From Salminus brasiliensis (lineage: Eukaryota > Chordata > Actinopteri > Characiformes > Bryconidae), in contig NC_132878.1 in NCBI RefSeq assembly GCF_030463535.1, forward strand, positions 39,561,554-39,625,553: 64,000 nucleotides of DNA, written 5' to 3'. Each line of letters begins with the position of its first letter. The first letter of the stretch is position 1. The notes beneath the pieces are model-generated. The model worked only from the letters and a program-made list of their open reading frames with translations. It did no database searches and was not told the origin of the DNA. Positions 38,652 to 51,769 of this stretch are shown in pieces. Position numbers and translations under genes: made by a program.

Positions 38652-38848
38652 TTTTATAACATGCAGTCATCAAACCCAAAACCAGTCCAGGTATTAAATG
38701 TGTTTTATGTTTTTAAATAATTTCAAATATTGACTTATGTTTAGTCTGTGCAGAATGTGCAGATTAATTCTCATTGATGCTCATTCAACATGATCATTAC
38801 AGACACCATCATTTATAAATAAGATGAAATCCTTTCCATGAATACTCT

Positions 38849-38932
<84 letters not shown>

Positions 38933-38936
38933 TAAA
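38849..38936. repeat. Compound (TG)n(TA)n microsatellite
   Basis: About 14 bp of TG followed by more than 60 bp of TA. Probably highly length-variable. Confidence 0.95.
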
Positions 38937-41900
38937 TTATGCTGTGCAATGTCAAAATAAGATAAAATGTAACATGATCCAGGCTTAAAGCACTACCACC
39001 ATTTTGGAGTATGTATATTAAATATGTTTGATAGACAAATTGATTATTGATATTTTAATTTCTGACCCCTTGACTAAACATACATGTTCGTATTAGTTTC
39101 CTTATTTATGTTAAACAGGTAATAAACAGTTACAATAACAAGGGACATTGTCTTTAGAGTTGTGAAGTTGGCCTAATTGCCCTATTTACTTTAGAAGTAT
39201 ACTGAATGACATTTTATATGAGCAACAAAATGGAACATCAAATGTGTACCGATGTCTGATTTAAGTTAATTAACTAAGTATTTTATATGATGTTATGGAA
39301 GAACACTATGTATAATGTGTAAATCTGTTACTATTACATTATTCACAATCTATACTTCACAATCCTGGCCTAATATCATATTACACTATCAAGCAGCAAG
39401 CAGTAAAAACTTCACTTTCTGTCTTTCACAAGTACAGCACGAGTTACTCTCAGATTTCCTAATGAGCATTCAAACAAAACTCTACTACAGCAGACACTGA
39501 GGTCAGTTACTCAATGAAACGTTCAAAAACCAGTAAAGGATTGTGAGACTTAGTGGTCAGTGTCATGCAGACAATGAAAAGTTTCACACAGAATGTCGCT
39601 GATGGACTTTCACTGTTAAAAATGACAACAGTTTAGTTCGTTTTTAGCACCTTACTTTCACTTTACACTAGACATCTGGCAGTGCTGTCGTTTGGTCTTT
39701 CTTTAGCAGTTCACCTAACTCTGCAAATAAAAGGCCTTCTTTTAAAGAGCCTCCCGTTGGTGGTGTATTGTAACGTAACTGTAAACTGTTGTTTCATTAT
39801 CTGTGAAAACAGAGCAACTTTCCTGCTGCAGCAGCAGGCGATGTAGCATATCACTGTGTAATCTGCACTGTTGTGACGGAGCATTAAAGTCCCTGTGCCC
39901 TGATGAGAACCAGATGCTTGTGAGCTTTGGGCGAAATGATCAATCACACCAGCACCTTTTCGAGGCTTTGATTGTTACGAATACTTTGTTATGAAAGGCT
40001 GCACGAAAACTAGCTGCTGCTGTGCCGGAGCGTGTCAGGAGCGAGATAAACTAATTGGATTGGGGACAAATGGGAGACCTGTTTGTGTTTGTTTGCACGT
40101 GAGAGGGGTCAAAGGCGGTTCAGGGAAGGCGAGCGCTCTCTGCAGACATGCTCAGCTCCTCTGCGTCTGCGACCTCTGCAGATGGGGGAATTCCACCCAA
40201 ATATTTCCCCTGTCCAAATAAATAACCTGAAGTGGCACTCGAGGCAATGCAGCGCTCAGCCATTTCCTCTCTGTGTTTCCTGCAGTCAGAGCAAATTGCT
40301 TTATATTTCAATCAAGCAGCCTTCAGCAGGGAAGAGTTAAAGGTGAGGCGAGGAGGGAGAGACACCGAAAAGAGACAGATTTCGTGATCGGAGTGCCAGA
40401 GGTTGTGACCTTGAGGTTGTAATGATTAGCTGATGGATGCTGTGCATCTGAGCTCGAACATATGTCAGAAGACAGAGACAAAGAGAGATAAAGGAGGCTA
40501 GAAGGTGTGGAGGAGGAGTGGACAGGGGGAGTGAAAGAAAACGAAGAGGGAGACGTATATTTACGTGTGTTAGTCTGAGAAAGTGCACCAAATGCTTAAT
40601 GGAGAGGTTCTTAAAAAGAGGACGCTTAAATGAGCTGCACAAAGACAAGGCCATTGTACATTAGCGTTGGCTTCGGGGCCATAAACTTGTCATGAGACAG
40701 TATGTGCGGTATTACAGTAAAATGGTGCAAACTCTCCCAAAACTAAAAATTAAGGTCAATGGAGTCATCCAAGCATTTAAAGGTTCGAATGCATCTTAAA
40801 TAGTGCAGCGTATAATTTTTATAGTGATCAGCTTAGGCTGACTAATTTCACCATGCTGTTTTCATGATCATATGTTTTTTAGTAACTAATTTAAGGTTAA
40901 CAACAAAGTGTCCATTTTTATTTACCATGTATAGGTGGGACGTTAAGTCAAACATACATTTAAAGATTCAGTGAGGCAGGCAACACACCTCTGCACTAAA
41001 GGAAGCCCTCGGATAAATCTAGCCTGCGTGAGACTGGCTAACTGTCAGATGGAATAGCCCTATTTAAACAGATCGAAGCAGCTCGCCAGAGCCACGCTTC
41101 GTAAAGTTTTATAGCCATCTATACACACATGATGAGTGCAGCTGTGCACAGACAAAGATTCCTAAACATATCCTGCAAGACGTGAACCTACACACATGGC
41201 AGTCCGGCCCTGAACTGTGTTTGTAAACACCTTAAAGTGAAAGCCCATAAGCGCAATAGTCATAATACACAACCAGATACTAGCCAAGTTAGTTACACAG
41301 CCAAGTTAACCCATTAACATTCACTGCACAAGCGTTGTTTTACTCACTACTAAGTTAGAAATGGAAGAACATTTTTCAGTTTCCTATAGAACCTTTTAAA
41401 CACACTTTTCACAGATTCTTAGAAAAATAACATTTTTTTACCTTATAATATAAAGATTAAAGTTGTTTGTGTATAATAAAGGCTTAAAATGTAGATATCA
41501 GTTTAAACTGTGGGGTGGTGCAAGCACAAACAAGTGTGTGCTTTCGGATGATGCTAATGGCTAACAGCACAACCTAATCCTGGACTGTCTCATGCCTCAC
41601 TCTCTCAAATGAGGAATTTGCAAGGAGATGTGAAACCAAAGTACTTTCTAAAAATCACTCACCTTCTTTTCCTCTGCATGTGGACAGCAGTTTCTGTGGT
41701 AACGGACGACCCAATGTGGCCTGTGAAGTCTGTCTCTTTGAGAGCGGTCGGACAGAAACAGTGAATGTGTTTCTTTTACAGTAGTCATTTATGTCCGTTC
41801 TGTCTGTAAGGTCTGACTTCTGCAGCAGATGCATCTATAATTGGACTGTGACAATCCTGGCAGCACATTTAGATCATGTCCAAGCAAAAGGTCTTCCAGC

Positions 41901-42075
41901 ATGCTAACTTCATTAGAATAACTTCAGCATAATTACTGCATTAGTATGGCCTGACACTATTGTGGTCAATAGTTGCAGATGGTCCTTTTTTATTGGGCAA
42001 ATTTAGCACTAATCACAAGTCATACTAAGTTAAGGCCTTGTTTGTCATTACTTCCCCATTAGAAAGCTAAGCTAT

Positions 42076-42094
42076 CACACACACACACACACAC
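42076..42094. repeat. Short (CA)n microsatellite
   Basis: About nine CA units. Confidence 0.85.
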
Positions 42095-43536
42095 TGAAAC
42101 ATTGTCATGCACTCCTACAAACATAGACACATTCACACACACACATCTAATGAAGTGTAACCAGTATAATGGTCAGTCAATACATTTGAGTCTCAGATAA
42201 TCTGAGCTCACTATCACTTAGAACTCCACTATCACGATGAACTTGCAAGGCATAAATGCATTTGTGCTGGCATGATGGCGCTGGAGGGTGGTCTCAACAC
42301 TTAGAAACCATTACCATGGTATTTAAACACAGGTCACTCTAAACAAATCATTATCAGATGTACTATGTGCTTCTACTTCTTCTTAAATTTAAACATAAGT
42401 GGCCTGGTCCAAACTATTTATCAAAAAAGGCCTAGCGATTCTTAACAAATGCACTTGAAAAATCAAACAGCTGAATGTTTACGTAAAGTCATTAATTTTA
42501 CATGAAATGGCACAGGAGAACCTCTCTAATCTTCTGGTTCTGGGATGCCTTTTTTGATTGTTTATCTGAATGAAGTTTTCTTTTATTCCTCACCACCCCT
42601 TCCCCAAGTAAATCTCTTTGTATGTCTTGATAAATTGAAAATGAGGATATGAGAAAACCTCAAATGTTGCAAAAGGGACACTGTTGGGGTATGGTTACCA
42701 CTATGACAACACACTGATTCAAGGGTTCTATAATAAGTGCTAAAGAAACTTCTGGATAGTTTAGACTTTTTTGAGTTTCCGCTGTTGCTCTGTTGATGGT
42801 CTTATTCTTTTATTGTGTCAAAACTTCATGATGAATGGACCAATAGAAACACTCTTTAATTGGAATCAAAGCTTTTTACATGGCCTTTCATTGAAAGTTA
42901 AGAAGGTTGACTGTGACAAAATGTCTAATTTTGCAATTACTGATTGTCTCAATTCGTGTTATTTTGGCTGAGATGCTTCAGCAGTAAGAAGGAGCAAGAA
43001 CTGCATGTGGGGAGAAATTCCAGGAACTGGCTGAAAGCTATGAGTGTGTGTAAGCCTGAAACTAAAACTAAGACAAAGGAAATGACTCTGTTTATTATTA
43101 CAAGCAATTAAATTACTATTTTAAGTCACTTCGTCTTCATCATCAGCTGCTTCTTGCCTTTAGGTAAAGAGTTCCTTTGATGACAACTGCAGCCAGAACC
43201 ACGTCCCCTCAATGTTACCTACATTTTTTAAGTTTAGTCCTCAACAGTTTTTCCTGCTGTTGGCTTGTCAACATTCAAATGTGATTACAGCAATGGAAAA
43301 AACAACCCATTTGCATAGAAGCAGTCATATCAGACTTGATTAAATCATATATTGTATTGTAGTATTCTTGGACTTAAATAATATTGTATGCTTTCATGCT
43401 ATTGACTGTTAGCATTGTGGGCATTGTGGGCATTGTGAGTAAGGCACCAAAACCCCCGATTGTTCTCTGGATGCTGAGGTGGCTCTCCACTACACTGTGT
43501 GTGTATTCTTTCCACTCCAACTGCTATGTGGAGGTT

Positions 43537-43558
43537 AGATTAAGATTAATCTTAATCT
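43537..43558. repeat. Perfect 22-bp palindrome containing repeated TAATCT/AGATTA
   Basis: Half-site AGATTAAGATT followed by its exact reverse complement AATCTTAATCT with no spacer. It contains four copies of GATTA/TAATC, a core bound by some homeodomains. Confidence 0.9.
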
Positions 43559-46500
43559 TACTTGTTAAAAATGTTGTGATGACAAACACCTACTGTTTTC
43601 TAACAGCAGTGTAAACAGGAAGTTTAAAGACAAAAGTGGAAGAGTTCCTCACTTAAAAATAGGTGGCTATGAATACTGTAAATAGCACTTAGTAATGGCT
43701 GCTACCAGTCTCTGATGAAGTTTTGTGGATGCTATGTCAAAAAGAGGTCAATTTACTTGTTCAAGAGTAGGCCTATGCACTTTAAAAAGGGTTTCTTCAA
43801 GGGTTCATTAGAAAAAGCAATAATACTGCTTGATGATAATCACACAGAGGTTCTACAATTCTATGCAGCACCAAACATGTCCCAATAACCTTTTTTGCTA
43901 AGAGTGTAGAGCAGAAGATGTTTGCAAAAATAGAAGGCACCACTATGAAGGTTCTTATTATTGATGTAATGCATTGGATTTAAATGCCCACTTCTACTTT
44001 TACACAAATAAAATTTTGTTGTATTGTTGTATTGATGTAATGAATGTTTGAATTTGATACCTATGGAAATGATGTACACATTTAAATCAAGGTAATGAAA
44101 TGCATGACTTTTTTCCAGGGTGCTAGCCATTGCCATGAAAGAGACAGACACATGTGAGCTTCTGCTGTAAAATGATCTCTCATTTGGTAAAATAGGCAAA
44201 TTAACCTCCCCAATATGAAATCTGATTTTCATGAGCAAAAACCACTCATAAGGTGACTACGTTCATGGCTGGGTCATGGCTAGGCTGCCAGATCACTTTA
44301 GTCCCTTTAGTCAAAGGGAGCTATAAATCCAAAAGCCATAGGCAGTTCAGTTATAGAACGAGAGCTGAATGACATTTTTGTTCCACCTTTGATGACAGTA
44401 ATTTCGTTCCCAATCTTTGTTTTTGCATCACAGCGGGCTGTCCAAACGTGGTTATAATCATTGGTGTAAAAGTCCACAAATACATTTGCTATGGAGCCAG
44501 ACAGGACATATGATAAATCTCTTATGGAGGAGCACTAAGCACTAATTAATAACAAACTACAAGTACTACTTGCAAATGATGATATGCCACAAAGTTGGCA
44601 GGAAAACCACTGCCCAGTTTTCCAAGCATCCAGGATCTCGAATATGGGCCGTTTATTGCCACATAAAAATAAGAGTGGAAGGCCTTGGGAGCCTTTAGAT
44701 TAGTACCAATAACAAACGATGATTAGACTTAAGTGTGCACACAAGGCATTACTTTAAATTGGGGTGGGCGATGAAAGGATTCTTCAGTAGTCAGCATCCA
44801 GGTGGTAAAGTCTCAGAGGGTTCCCCGAGTTAGAAAGCGGTCCAAGGACAACCAGGCTCCATCCAAAGACGGGGGCCACTGCATGAGGCGGGTGGGGGTT
44901 TTCACAGGGAGCTGATGCCCCTTTCACTGTGGTCTACTGGGCGGTATAGCAGTAGGTAACTGGAGCCAAGGTGGAGTGAGAAAGGAAGGGAGGAAACTCG
45001 AGGCAAAACCATGAAAAATGTTGAGTATGAAAATGTCTCCCTTGGTTTATGGCTACACAGACAGGCGTCCAAGAGAAACACATCTTTAAATTTAACTTTA
45101 GATGCCTCTTAGCCACTTTTTTTTTCATTTTCCTCGCCCTCTCCCAACTGGCTGGCGAGGACTTGGTTTTCGGAATGCAAAGCCAAGTTGCTTGGAAACT
45201 GCGACCATGTTAGAAAAGCACTCAATAACGCGTCTTTTGCAGAATGTGGCGACAGCTCCTGTGTGTGCAGCTCAGTTTTCAACTAAGGTGAACATGTGCA
45301 GATCAAACTTGAGCTTATAAGTAGTTCCAGATTATTATAGCTAGGCTCTGTTTGTAATGCTGTCTTTTATTTTGGTGTTTGGAACAATGTAGACTATGCA
45401 TCTATGCATCACATAGATGGCAATTGAAACATTAATAAGTAAATCAAAGGTAAGACAATACAATTATAACAGCACCTTGTTTTGCACAAATATACACTTA
45501 ACCCCTTATGGATTGAAAGTGTCATTACAAATTTCTATTAGCAAAGTATAGTCCCATTAGTTTGTACAGAAGTACCTGTAGTTACTGAATAATACACCGT
45601 AGTGTGAAATAAGCCTTAGTGTGTTAAAGGGTTAAACTGTAAAACAGTAGGCCTACTGTTGCTGATCATTTTATACATTATACAAGACTGTTTGGTAATA
45701 AGCATCGTGACAGGATGTGTCCGGTCACTATTCTGTTTGTATGAAATATGATTTTATTCATGTTTAACAAAAAGAAACATTCAAAAGAGTTTTAAATTTA
45801 CAGAAAAATCATTACATGAATTTTTAGTTTTCCACTCAAAAGATTGAAAAGATTTATGAAAATGGCACAATTATCCTTCTAGGAATTCTAACCCATTTAA
45901 CTTAACTTTAAAAAAAATAAAAAAATTTAAATAATTATAATAATCTCAAAGCAGTAGCTCAACAAAGTCATATTAATAACAAAATAGTTCACCAGGAAAA
46001 TGAGAGAACAGGACAAATGCAGTAACGTCTGCTGTCATGGTTACTAAATCATTTCAACAGATTATTATTGAATCAAAGTAAAATTAATTCTTAAGGTGTC
46101 ATTTTTCAAGAGTCTTGTTTATGTGAAAATAATGATCATTAAAATCCTTTAAATCAGGTTCACATGCTAAAAAAGTTGCAAAATTAAATGAAGCACATCA
46201 TTTAGGCATATACAACATATACAGATGTTGCCAGTTTTCAGAGTTATTTCTCATATTGCTAGCCATCCTCCTCCATTTTCCACATGCACACACACATATA
46301 ACATTCAGCCTGTAACTCTGCAAATACGCTGACCATAAAGCTACTGTGAACTGTGTGTCGGTTCATGTGAAGGGCTCGGTTAATGTCACCGACCATATGG
46401 TATGTATACTGACACTGTTTATACTGATGTTAGATAACAACAAAGTGTTACAAGTGTTACAAAACACAGATCAGTCATTTTATGTACATATTCTATTCTT

Positions 46501-48245
46501 TATTCTCCATGTCCAATTTTTTACATATTTTATTATATATTTACATTTTCTACATATTTTCATATACATTCCTTATATTGTATATGTATGCATTATAGAA
46601 CTTTGCTGTATTTCTTAACGTTGTTCACTGGTGTATGTGTACAGATCATTTCGGCACCCCTGCATTCCTAATGTACAGAGCCTATATATGGTCTAACGTG
46701 CACCCACAGCTGTCTAAAGACCCTTGGTGTGTGAAGGGTATCAATAAACATGGCAGATCTAACTAAATAAAAACCCGAAACAGCATCATAGTTATGCCGT
46801 CAGAATAACAAAACATGCTACATGCAGGCAAATGCATCTTTTGGGGTTAGGATGACATATTTAAAAAAAAAAAAGCATGTGAATGAACAGTAGTGGAAGA
46901 AATGAAAGCTAATTAACAAAAAACAACAACGCAGCCAAGAATCCTGGGAAGCTCCACACCCATCATTACAACATTCACAGAGAGACTGCTCATGATTGTG
47001 CAAGCTACTAACGTTCCTACTATGCTCTGCAAATAACAATGAATTATTGAAAAATCCAACGTTTTAACTTTATCAAGAAGCTTGACCTGTTTCTCCCAGG
47101 TCTTTACAGTGTACCTGTTTAAAAAGTTGTAGCAACACTTTGTAGGATTAAACGTAGGCAGCTCGGATACATAATAAAGCTGTAAGGTATAGGAAAATAT
47201 CTTAACAGTTTAAGCTGTTGATTCATTACTGGAGGCTTACATGCTTGTAACATCTAGGCAAAGATCTTTGATTTAGACAATCTCTGTTAGTTTATTAAGC
47301 ATTCCCTCAGCTAATGTCTCAAAGCAGCAGCTAGATCACAGTCTCTAAGTCAGGCTAATCATGAGGTAATGTGTTTTGAAGCAAAACATACGGTGCAGTA
47401 ATTTATTTGAAGCAGCTACTTCTTCAAAAATGTTTAAGTTGGGAGGGGAAATCTGTTAAGCCGTTCAGCTCCTGCATTGTCCTGCCTGGGTCACAGGGCC
47501 ACAAGAAAATCTCTTTTAATGGTGTAGAATGACATTAAATACACACCCAGATGGACTTTCTGCTGTACTGGTCATGAAAAAAAATCTTAAGGCACTTCAC
47601 AAATCAAAACCTGCAGTATTATGTTAAGCGTTTGGACTGTTATTGTTATTTTATGTTTTCACATACAACCATAATTCACAACTTTGCGAGGGATAATTTG
47701 AGATTCACACTCATGCCGGCTGACCTGTGCAATTTCCGTGAGTTATAGAGTTGTAGAGGCAGCCAATAGTACCACTCAAAGGCTGATAGTGTGGCCTTAT
47801 CACAGAGTTTTCCATGGAAAACAGTTGACTTCTGCTTGCAGCTTTAGAGCAAAAACAAGTCTTCATCACCAGCTACGACCGAAAGAATTGGACATGGTAG
47901 CCACGCAGTGATAATATGCCCTGTGCTATTGCACTTAGTCAGAGAAATGCATTTGCACAGTATTTTTTTGTGTTAGAAAAGGTACTCCTAGATGAAATGG
48001 AAAGGGAGCTGGGGGAGAGGGGAGGAGTGCGGGTGGGGGGGTTGAGAGGGTTGAGGTAAACGCTGAAGTGGAATTCAATATGTGGTCTTAAGCGGAAAAA
48101 CTGGCAATCTCAAGAGGTCATCCCTCTTTCCGGAGGAGAAGAAAGTAGACCCCATGGTAGAGAGTGCTTCTGGTGGTCTTTGGTGAAGTCATTCACAAAA
48201 GAAGTCATTCCCTGGCAGAGCTCTGTTTTATAGAGATGTTCCCCA

Positions 48246-48281
<36 letters not shown>

Positions 48282-48300
48282 TCGCTCTCTCTCTCTCTGT
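48246..48300. repeat. (CT)n microsatellite, interrupted
   Basis: CT repeats with GT, CC and CG interruptions. The Glu/Arg-rich minus-strand frame over it is low-complexity. Confidence 0.93.
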
Positions 48301-48789
48301 TATTCCTAAGACACTCATAGCAATTTAGTGAGGTGAATGGAAAAGCACTCATACCTGGCCCAAACGAGCACAACTTTATTACTTTGTTTTACACAGCCGA
48401 TTAGCCCGCCTCTCTCTCCCTTTTTGTGGAAACACTGTGTATTTGATATCATGGGCTTAAGGCAGCCAACTGAGATTTTTTAACACATGGTCAGCGGCAA
48501 AAAGTCAAAACAGTTGAACTCGGAAAAAGCATTACATGAATTATGATAAAAGCAGTCCAAAAGTTGTAACGTGATGGGTTCCTTATGATAAGCATTGGGC
48601 TTAATCTTGAATAATATAGTGCACAGACGGTAATCTGGAGGAGGTTCACTGAGCAGGGGCCTCATTGTTGATGATGCTTAGCTAAAGCACTTGCATGATA
48701 CACACTAGTCTTGTAATACATGCAACACATTCCATGCTGTGTAATACATAATCATACAGCTATGATCCTCTGATACAACACACAAACAC

Positions 48790-49450
48790 ACACACCCAAA
48801 CATTTGGTCGCCCCTGGTCAAAATGTCATGAAAAGGCATGAAGTTAAAGATGACACAATTCTCAAATATTTTAAGCAATATTACTTTTTTTTTACTTTAA
48901 AAATTTATTTAACAGTTTAAATTTAATTTAAAAAAGGAAAAGTGTCCAAAGCAAACATTTGGGCAACCTGCATGTTCAGAACTTAGTAACACCCCCTTGT
49001 AGCTTTTAACGCTTTGAAAGAGGCTTTCAGTTCTTGTTCGGGGGATCTTCACCCATTCTTCTTTGCAAAAAAATTTATTGAGCCATCTTTATGCTCTGCT
49101 TTTTTGAGGTCTATTCAAAAAATGTTGAAGATGTTTAAGTGTGGGTCTGCGAGGCCTTTAATAGGATGTTTACCCCTGAATTTGCTGGTATTAATCGAAT
49201 GTATTTATTGAATACAGTCTTCTAGTGAAAGGTTTCTAATGACTCCACTGCATATATTTGTGCAGGTGTTGCTGCACAGTAGAACAGTGCACCCCTTGCA
49301 GAAAGTGTGCAGTTCTCTCTGAAAGTTTGTCTTGGTCTTCCAGACCTCAACTTAACCTTCACCATTTCGGTTACCTGACATTTCTAAATTACATTACTAA
49401 GAAGACTAAGGAAACGGATACCTGAAGATTTTTTTTTTTAATTATTTTGA
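48790..49450. repeat. Probable decayed DNA-transposon-derived repeat
   Basis: CCAAACATTTGGTCGCCCCT at about 48797, AACATTTGGGCAACCTGCAT at about 48955, and TAACACCCCCTTGTAGCTTT onward resemble a family of fish repeats with reverse-strand transposon sequence. Degraded, with boundaries uncertain. No usable open frame. Confidence 0.5.
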
Positions 49451-50559
49451 TTCCATTGCAGGCAGTAGCTTAGAAAAGCTAGATAAGCCCATGGCTGCTG
49501 ATTATTGGGACAGGTTATGAAAAGTCAGAGAATTTAGAAAGCTTTGAAATTTGCCTCATCTGGCCTTAACTAATTATTAATGTGAAGAGGCTATAGTCAG
49601 AATCAACTACTTAAGAGACCTTGTGAGACCTTGGTAAAAATGACCTAAGGCCTTAAATATATTTGTATAGAGCTCTTTTTCTTTTCTTACTCTAAAATTA
49701 AAAGACTTGACATTGACAAAATTATCTTTAAAATATTCAGGGCTGTCCAAACCTCACACACAATGTGCTCATACATTTTTGCGTGCATTATTTGTCACTA
49801 TATACGTGTATGCAATACGTTGATTTTTTTTAAGCTTAGGTAATTCTAAAATATCTCAATAATAAACCGTATCTTATATAAAGTCATTAATCTCAATGTC
49901 TCACATTAACTGCATGCATCTGTTCTATATGTAATATGTGTAACAACAAATACTTATAATAAGAATATTCTAACCATTCTCTTCTACATCTTATCTTAAC
50001 TTTAACCTCTTCAGACATAGAAATAAATGTGTCCTATTTGATTTAAATGGACAGACAAGCACACACAGCTTCAATCCTCCACTCTCTGCCTCACTTAGTC
50101 TTGACAGTAGTTTTTGCAATTGGGGAAAATTATGAGATGTTCCAGATTTATTGTTGTCTTTTAAAAACTAATTATTCTCACAGACACTAATGGCCTTTGC
50201 AGACAACCTCTGGATATGGCTTATAGACAGGATACATCTTTGCAGTGGACTGACCAGCGTTGTTGCCCTACCTTAGCTAGAGCCATTGAGACTGAGAGTG
50301 ATTATATACTATATGTTTCCGTTTACAATTGACATTCCTACTTTCTCCCATTCTTCTCTGTATATAGGTTATATCGATAGTGTCACCGCTGGAGGAGCTA
50401 TTTCAAAGATGTGTATTCATTCATGGCCTAACTGCATTGTAAGTAACTTGAACGGGCTGTGTAAACCCCATTTGCAGCTAGGTAGTTTATTTACATGTGA
50501 GTTTTATTTCCACAAAGCTCGATGAATAGCACAAGAAAACGGTCCCTACTCGGCCCTCT

Positions 50560-50940
50560 CCTAACAGGTTATTTTTGTGCAGGCTGCATTTCATTGATCC
50601 TGGGTTGCAGCGTCAAAATCTGCAGCCTAGCTGTTTAATACAGAGGCTGACATTAAACAAGCAGCCTCGTTGTCTGTCATTGTGATTGTGGCAGAGACAA
50701 GCGGAGACCATAAATGGAGTAGGTTTTCATTCGCAGATCGGAGCCTGGATTCATAAAGCATACTCATCCTTTCTGTGGCTGATATGTGGAGCCAGTAAAT
50801 GTACACAAACTATAAATCCTGCCTCTTCGCTCTCTGTTTATTGTTAGACGGCAAATTTCCCCAGCTAACGTTTTTCAGAGACACGGGGTCTTAGCAAAAT
50901 CACATTAACCTGCTTGAAAAAGGCCCTGCTGGCCAAAAAA
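50560..50940. promoter_or_regulatory. Candidate conserved element downstream of hlx1
   Basis: About 0.85 kb past the hlx1 stop lies a GC-balanced, non-repetitive 380-bp stretch with CATTGTGATTGTGGC, TTCATAAAGC, CTATAAATC and ATCACATTAACC motifs, ending at an A-run (50935-50948). It could be an enhancer, or a long 3' UTR if hlx1 uses a distal poly(A) site. Inference from composition. Confidence 0.38.
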
Positions 50941-51236
50941 AAAAAAAATGACCATGCCATTTATCATGTACCTATTACTGTTTGAAAAGATGGGATAGAA
51001 CGATTAGTCTGAAGCCCAGATCCTGCGGTGTCAGTCAGGGGGTTGTTAGATCTAGGTTTGGAAGAGGATATTTTAGTTCAAGACAGATGATTTTACTCCG
51101 ATAATGCTATAATTAATGTAGTCCAATAAAAACATCATAAGGGTAGCAATGAAAACGTTGTTCTCAGAATGTAGTGGTGGGAAGTGTCATTTCTGCACTG
51201 AGTGGACACATATGTTAATTTCACAACGCCCATAAA

Positions 51237-51245
51237 TTATTATTA

Positions 51246-51276
<31 letters not shown>
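51237..51276. repeat. (TTA)n trinucleotide microsatellite
   Basis: About 13 TTA units with one TTG interruption; it gives the poly-Asn frame on the minus strand. Confidence 0.95.
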
Positions 51277-51424
51277 CCAAATAATAAGAAAAAGAAGAAG
51301 TAGAATGGGTTTTCTTAACGTTGTTGATGTTGATAGTGCCCATAAACCCTACATGTCTCAAAAGCTCAAACCGCACGTCAATAATTTGGGCAATTTGAAA
51401 CTCCGTCAGAATAAAAGTAACAAT

Positions 51425-51677
51425 TTTATTTACATCTTCAGTGCAAATATCTACTAACAATATATAATACAATCAAGTTCATCAACTTTAAGATAACATT
51501 TAACACTGCGTAAAAATTCCCAGATGCTCAAGAGGTGGGCAACAAAAGTGGTTCAGGCGAATATTCACAAGAAAGAGAGAATATCCCCTTGAAAAAAAGG
51601 AACATGTAAGTGGCATCAGTGGCCTGGTGGACTTCACAGGATGAGCCAAGCGGATTGAGCCCCTTTTTAACTTTTCT

Positions 51678-51712
<35 letters not shown>

Positions 51713-51769
51713 CATCAATCGTAGTGGTCATGAGAGTTCAGCACTAGTCGGCCTTGACCGAGTTCAGGT
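51425..51769 (-). other. hlx1: Probable hlx1 3' UTR, with AATAAA at its end
   Basis: Downstream of the TGA the first canonical minus-strand poly(A) signal, AATAAA, is at 51430-51425, giving a short 3' UTR of about 345 nt. It contains the (CA)n tract at 51682-51711 in the sense direction. Later signals exist further down, so a longer transcript reaching toward 50.8 kb is possible. Confidence 0.4.
51682..51711. repeat. (GT)n microsatellite in the probable hlx1 3' UTR
   Basis: Uninterrupted GT for about 29 bp, 59 bp past the hlx1 stop codon; read as (CA)n in the transcript sense. Confidence 0.95.

Larger units (their letters stand above)
38652..48789. other. Long gene-free stretch, mostly unique sequence
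   Basis: No coding gene or clear transposon was recognised across about 10 kb. It holds a long (TG)n(TA)n tract (38849-38936), a (CA)n run (42076-42094), a perfect 22-bp palindrome (43537-43558), a G-rich patch (about 48008-48050) and a (CT)n tract (48246-48300). GC-balanced segments that could be regulatory lie at about 40000-40340, 44640-45200 and 47690-47890. A purine-rich stretch covers about 40468-40553. Open frames such as 43861-44238 (125 codons, minus) show no recognisable domain. Confidence 0.45.
49451..51424. other. Gene-free sequence just downstream of hlx1
   Basis: No gene. The first part is AT-rich and unremarkable. The part at 50560-50940 is a candidate regulatory element, listed separately. 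A (TTA)n run lies at 51237-51276. Confidence 0.45.

Noticed and set aside
43861..44238. 125-codon minus-strand frame
   Set aside because: No known motif and no neighbouring exon-like sequence.
48110..48373. Glu/Arg-rich minus-strand frame
   Set aside because: Produced by the (CT)n microsatellite.
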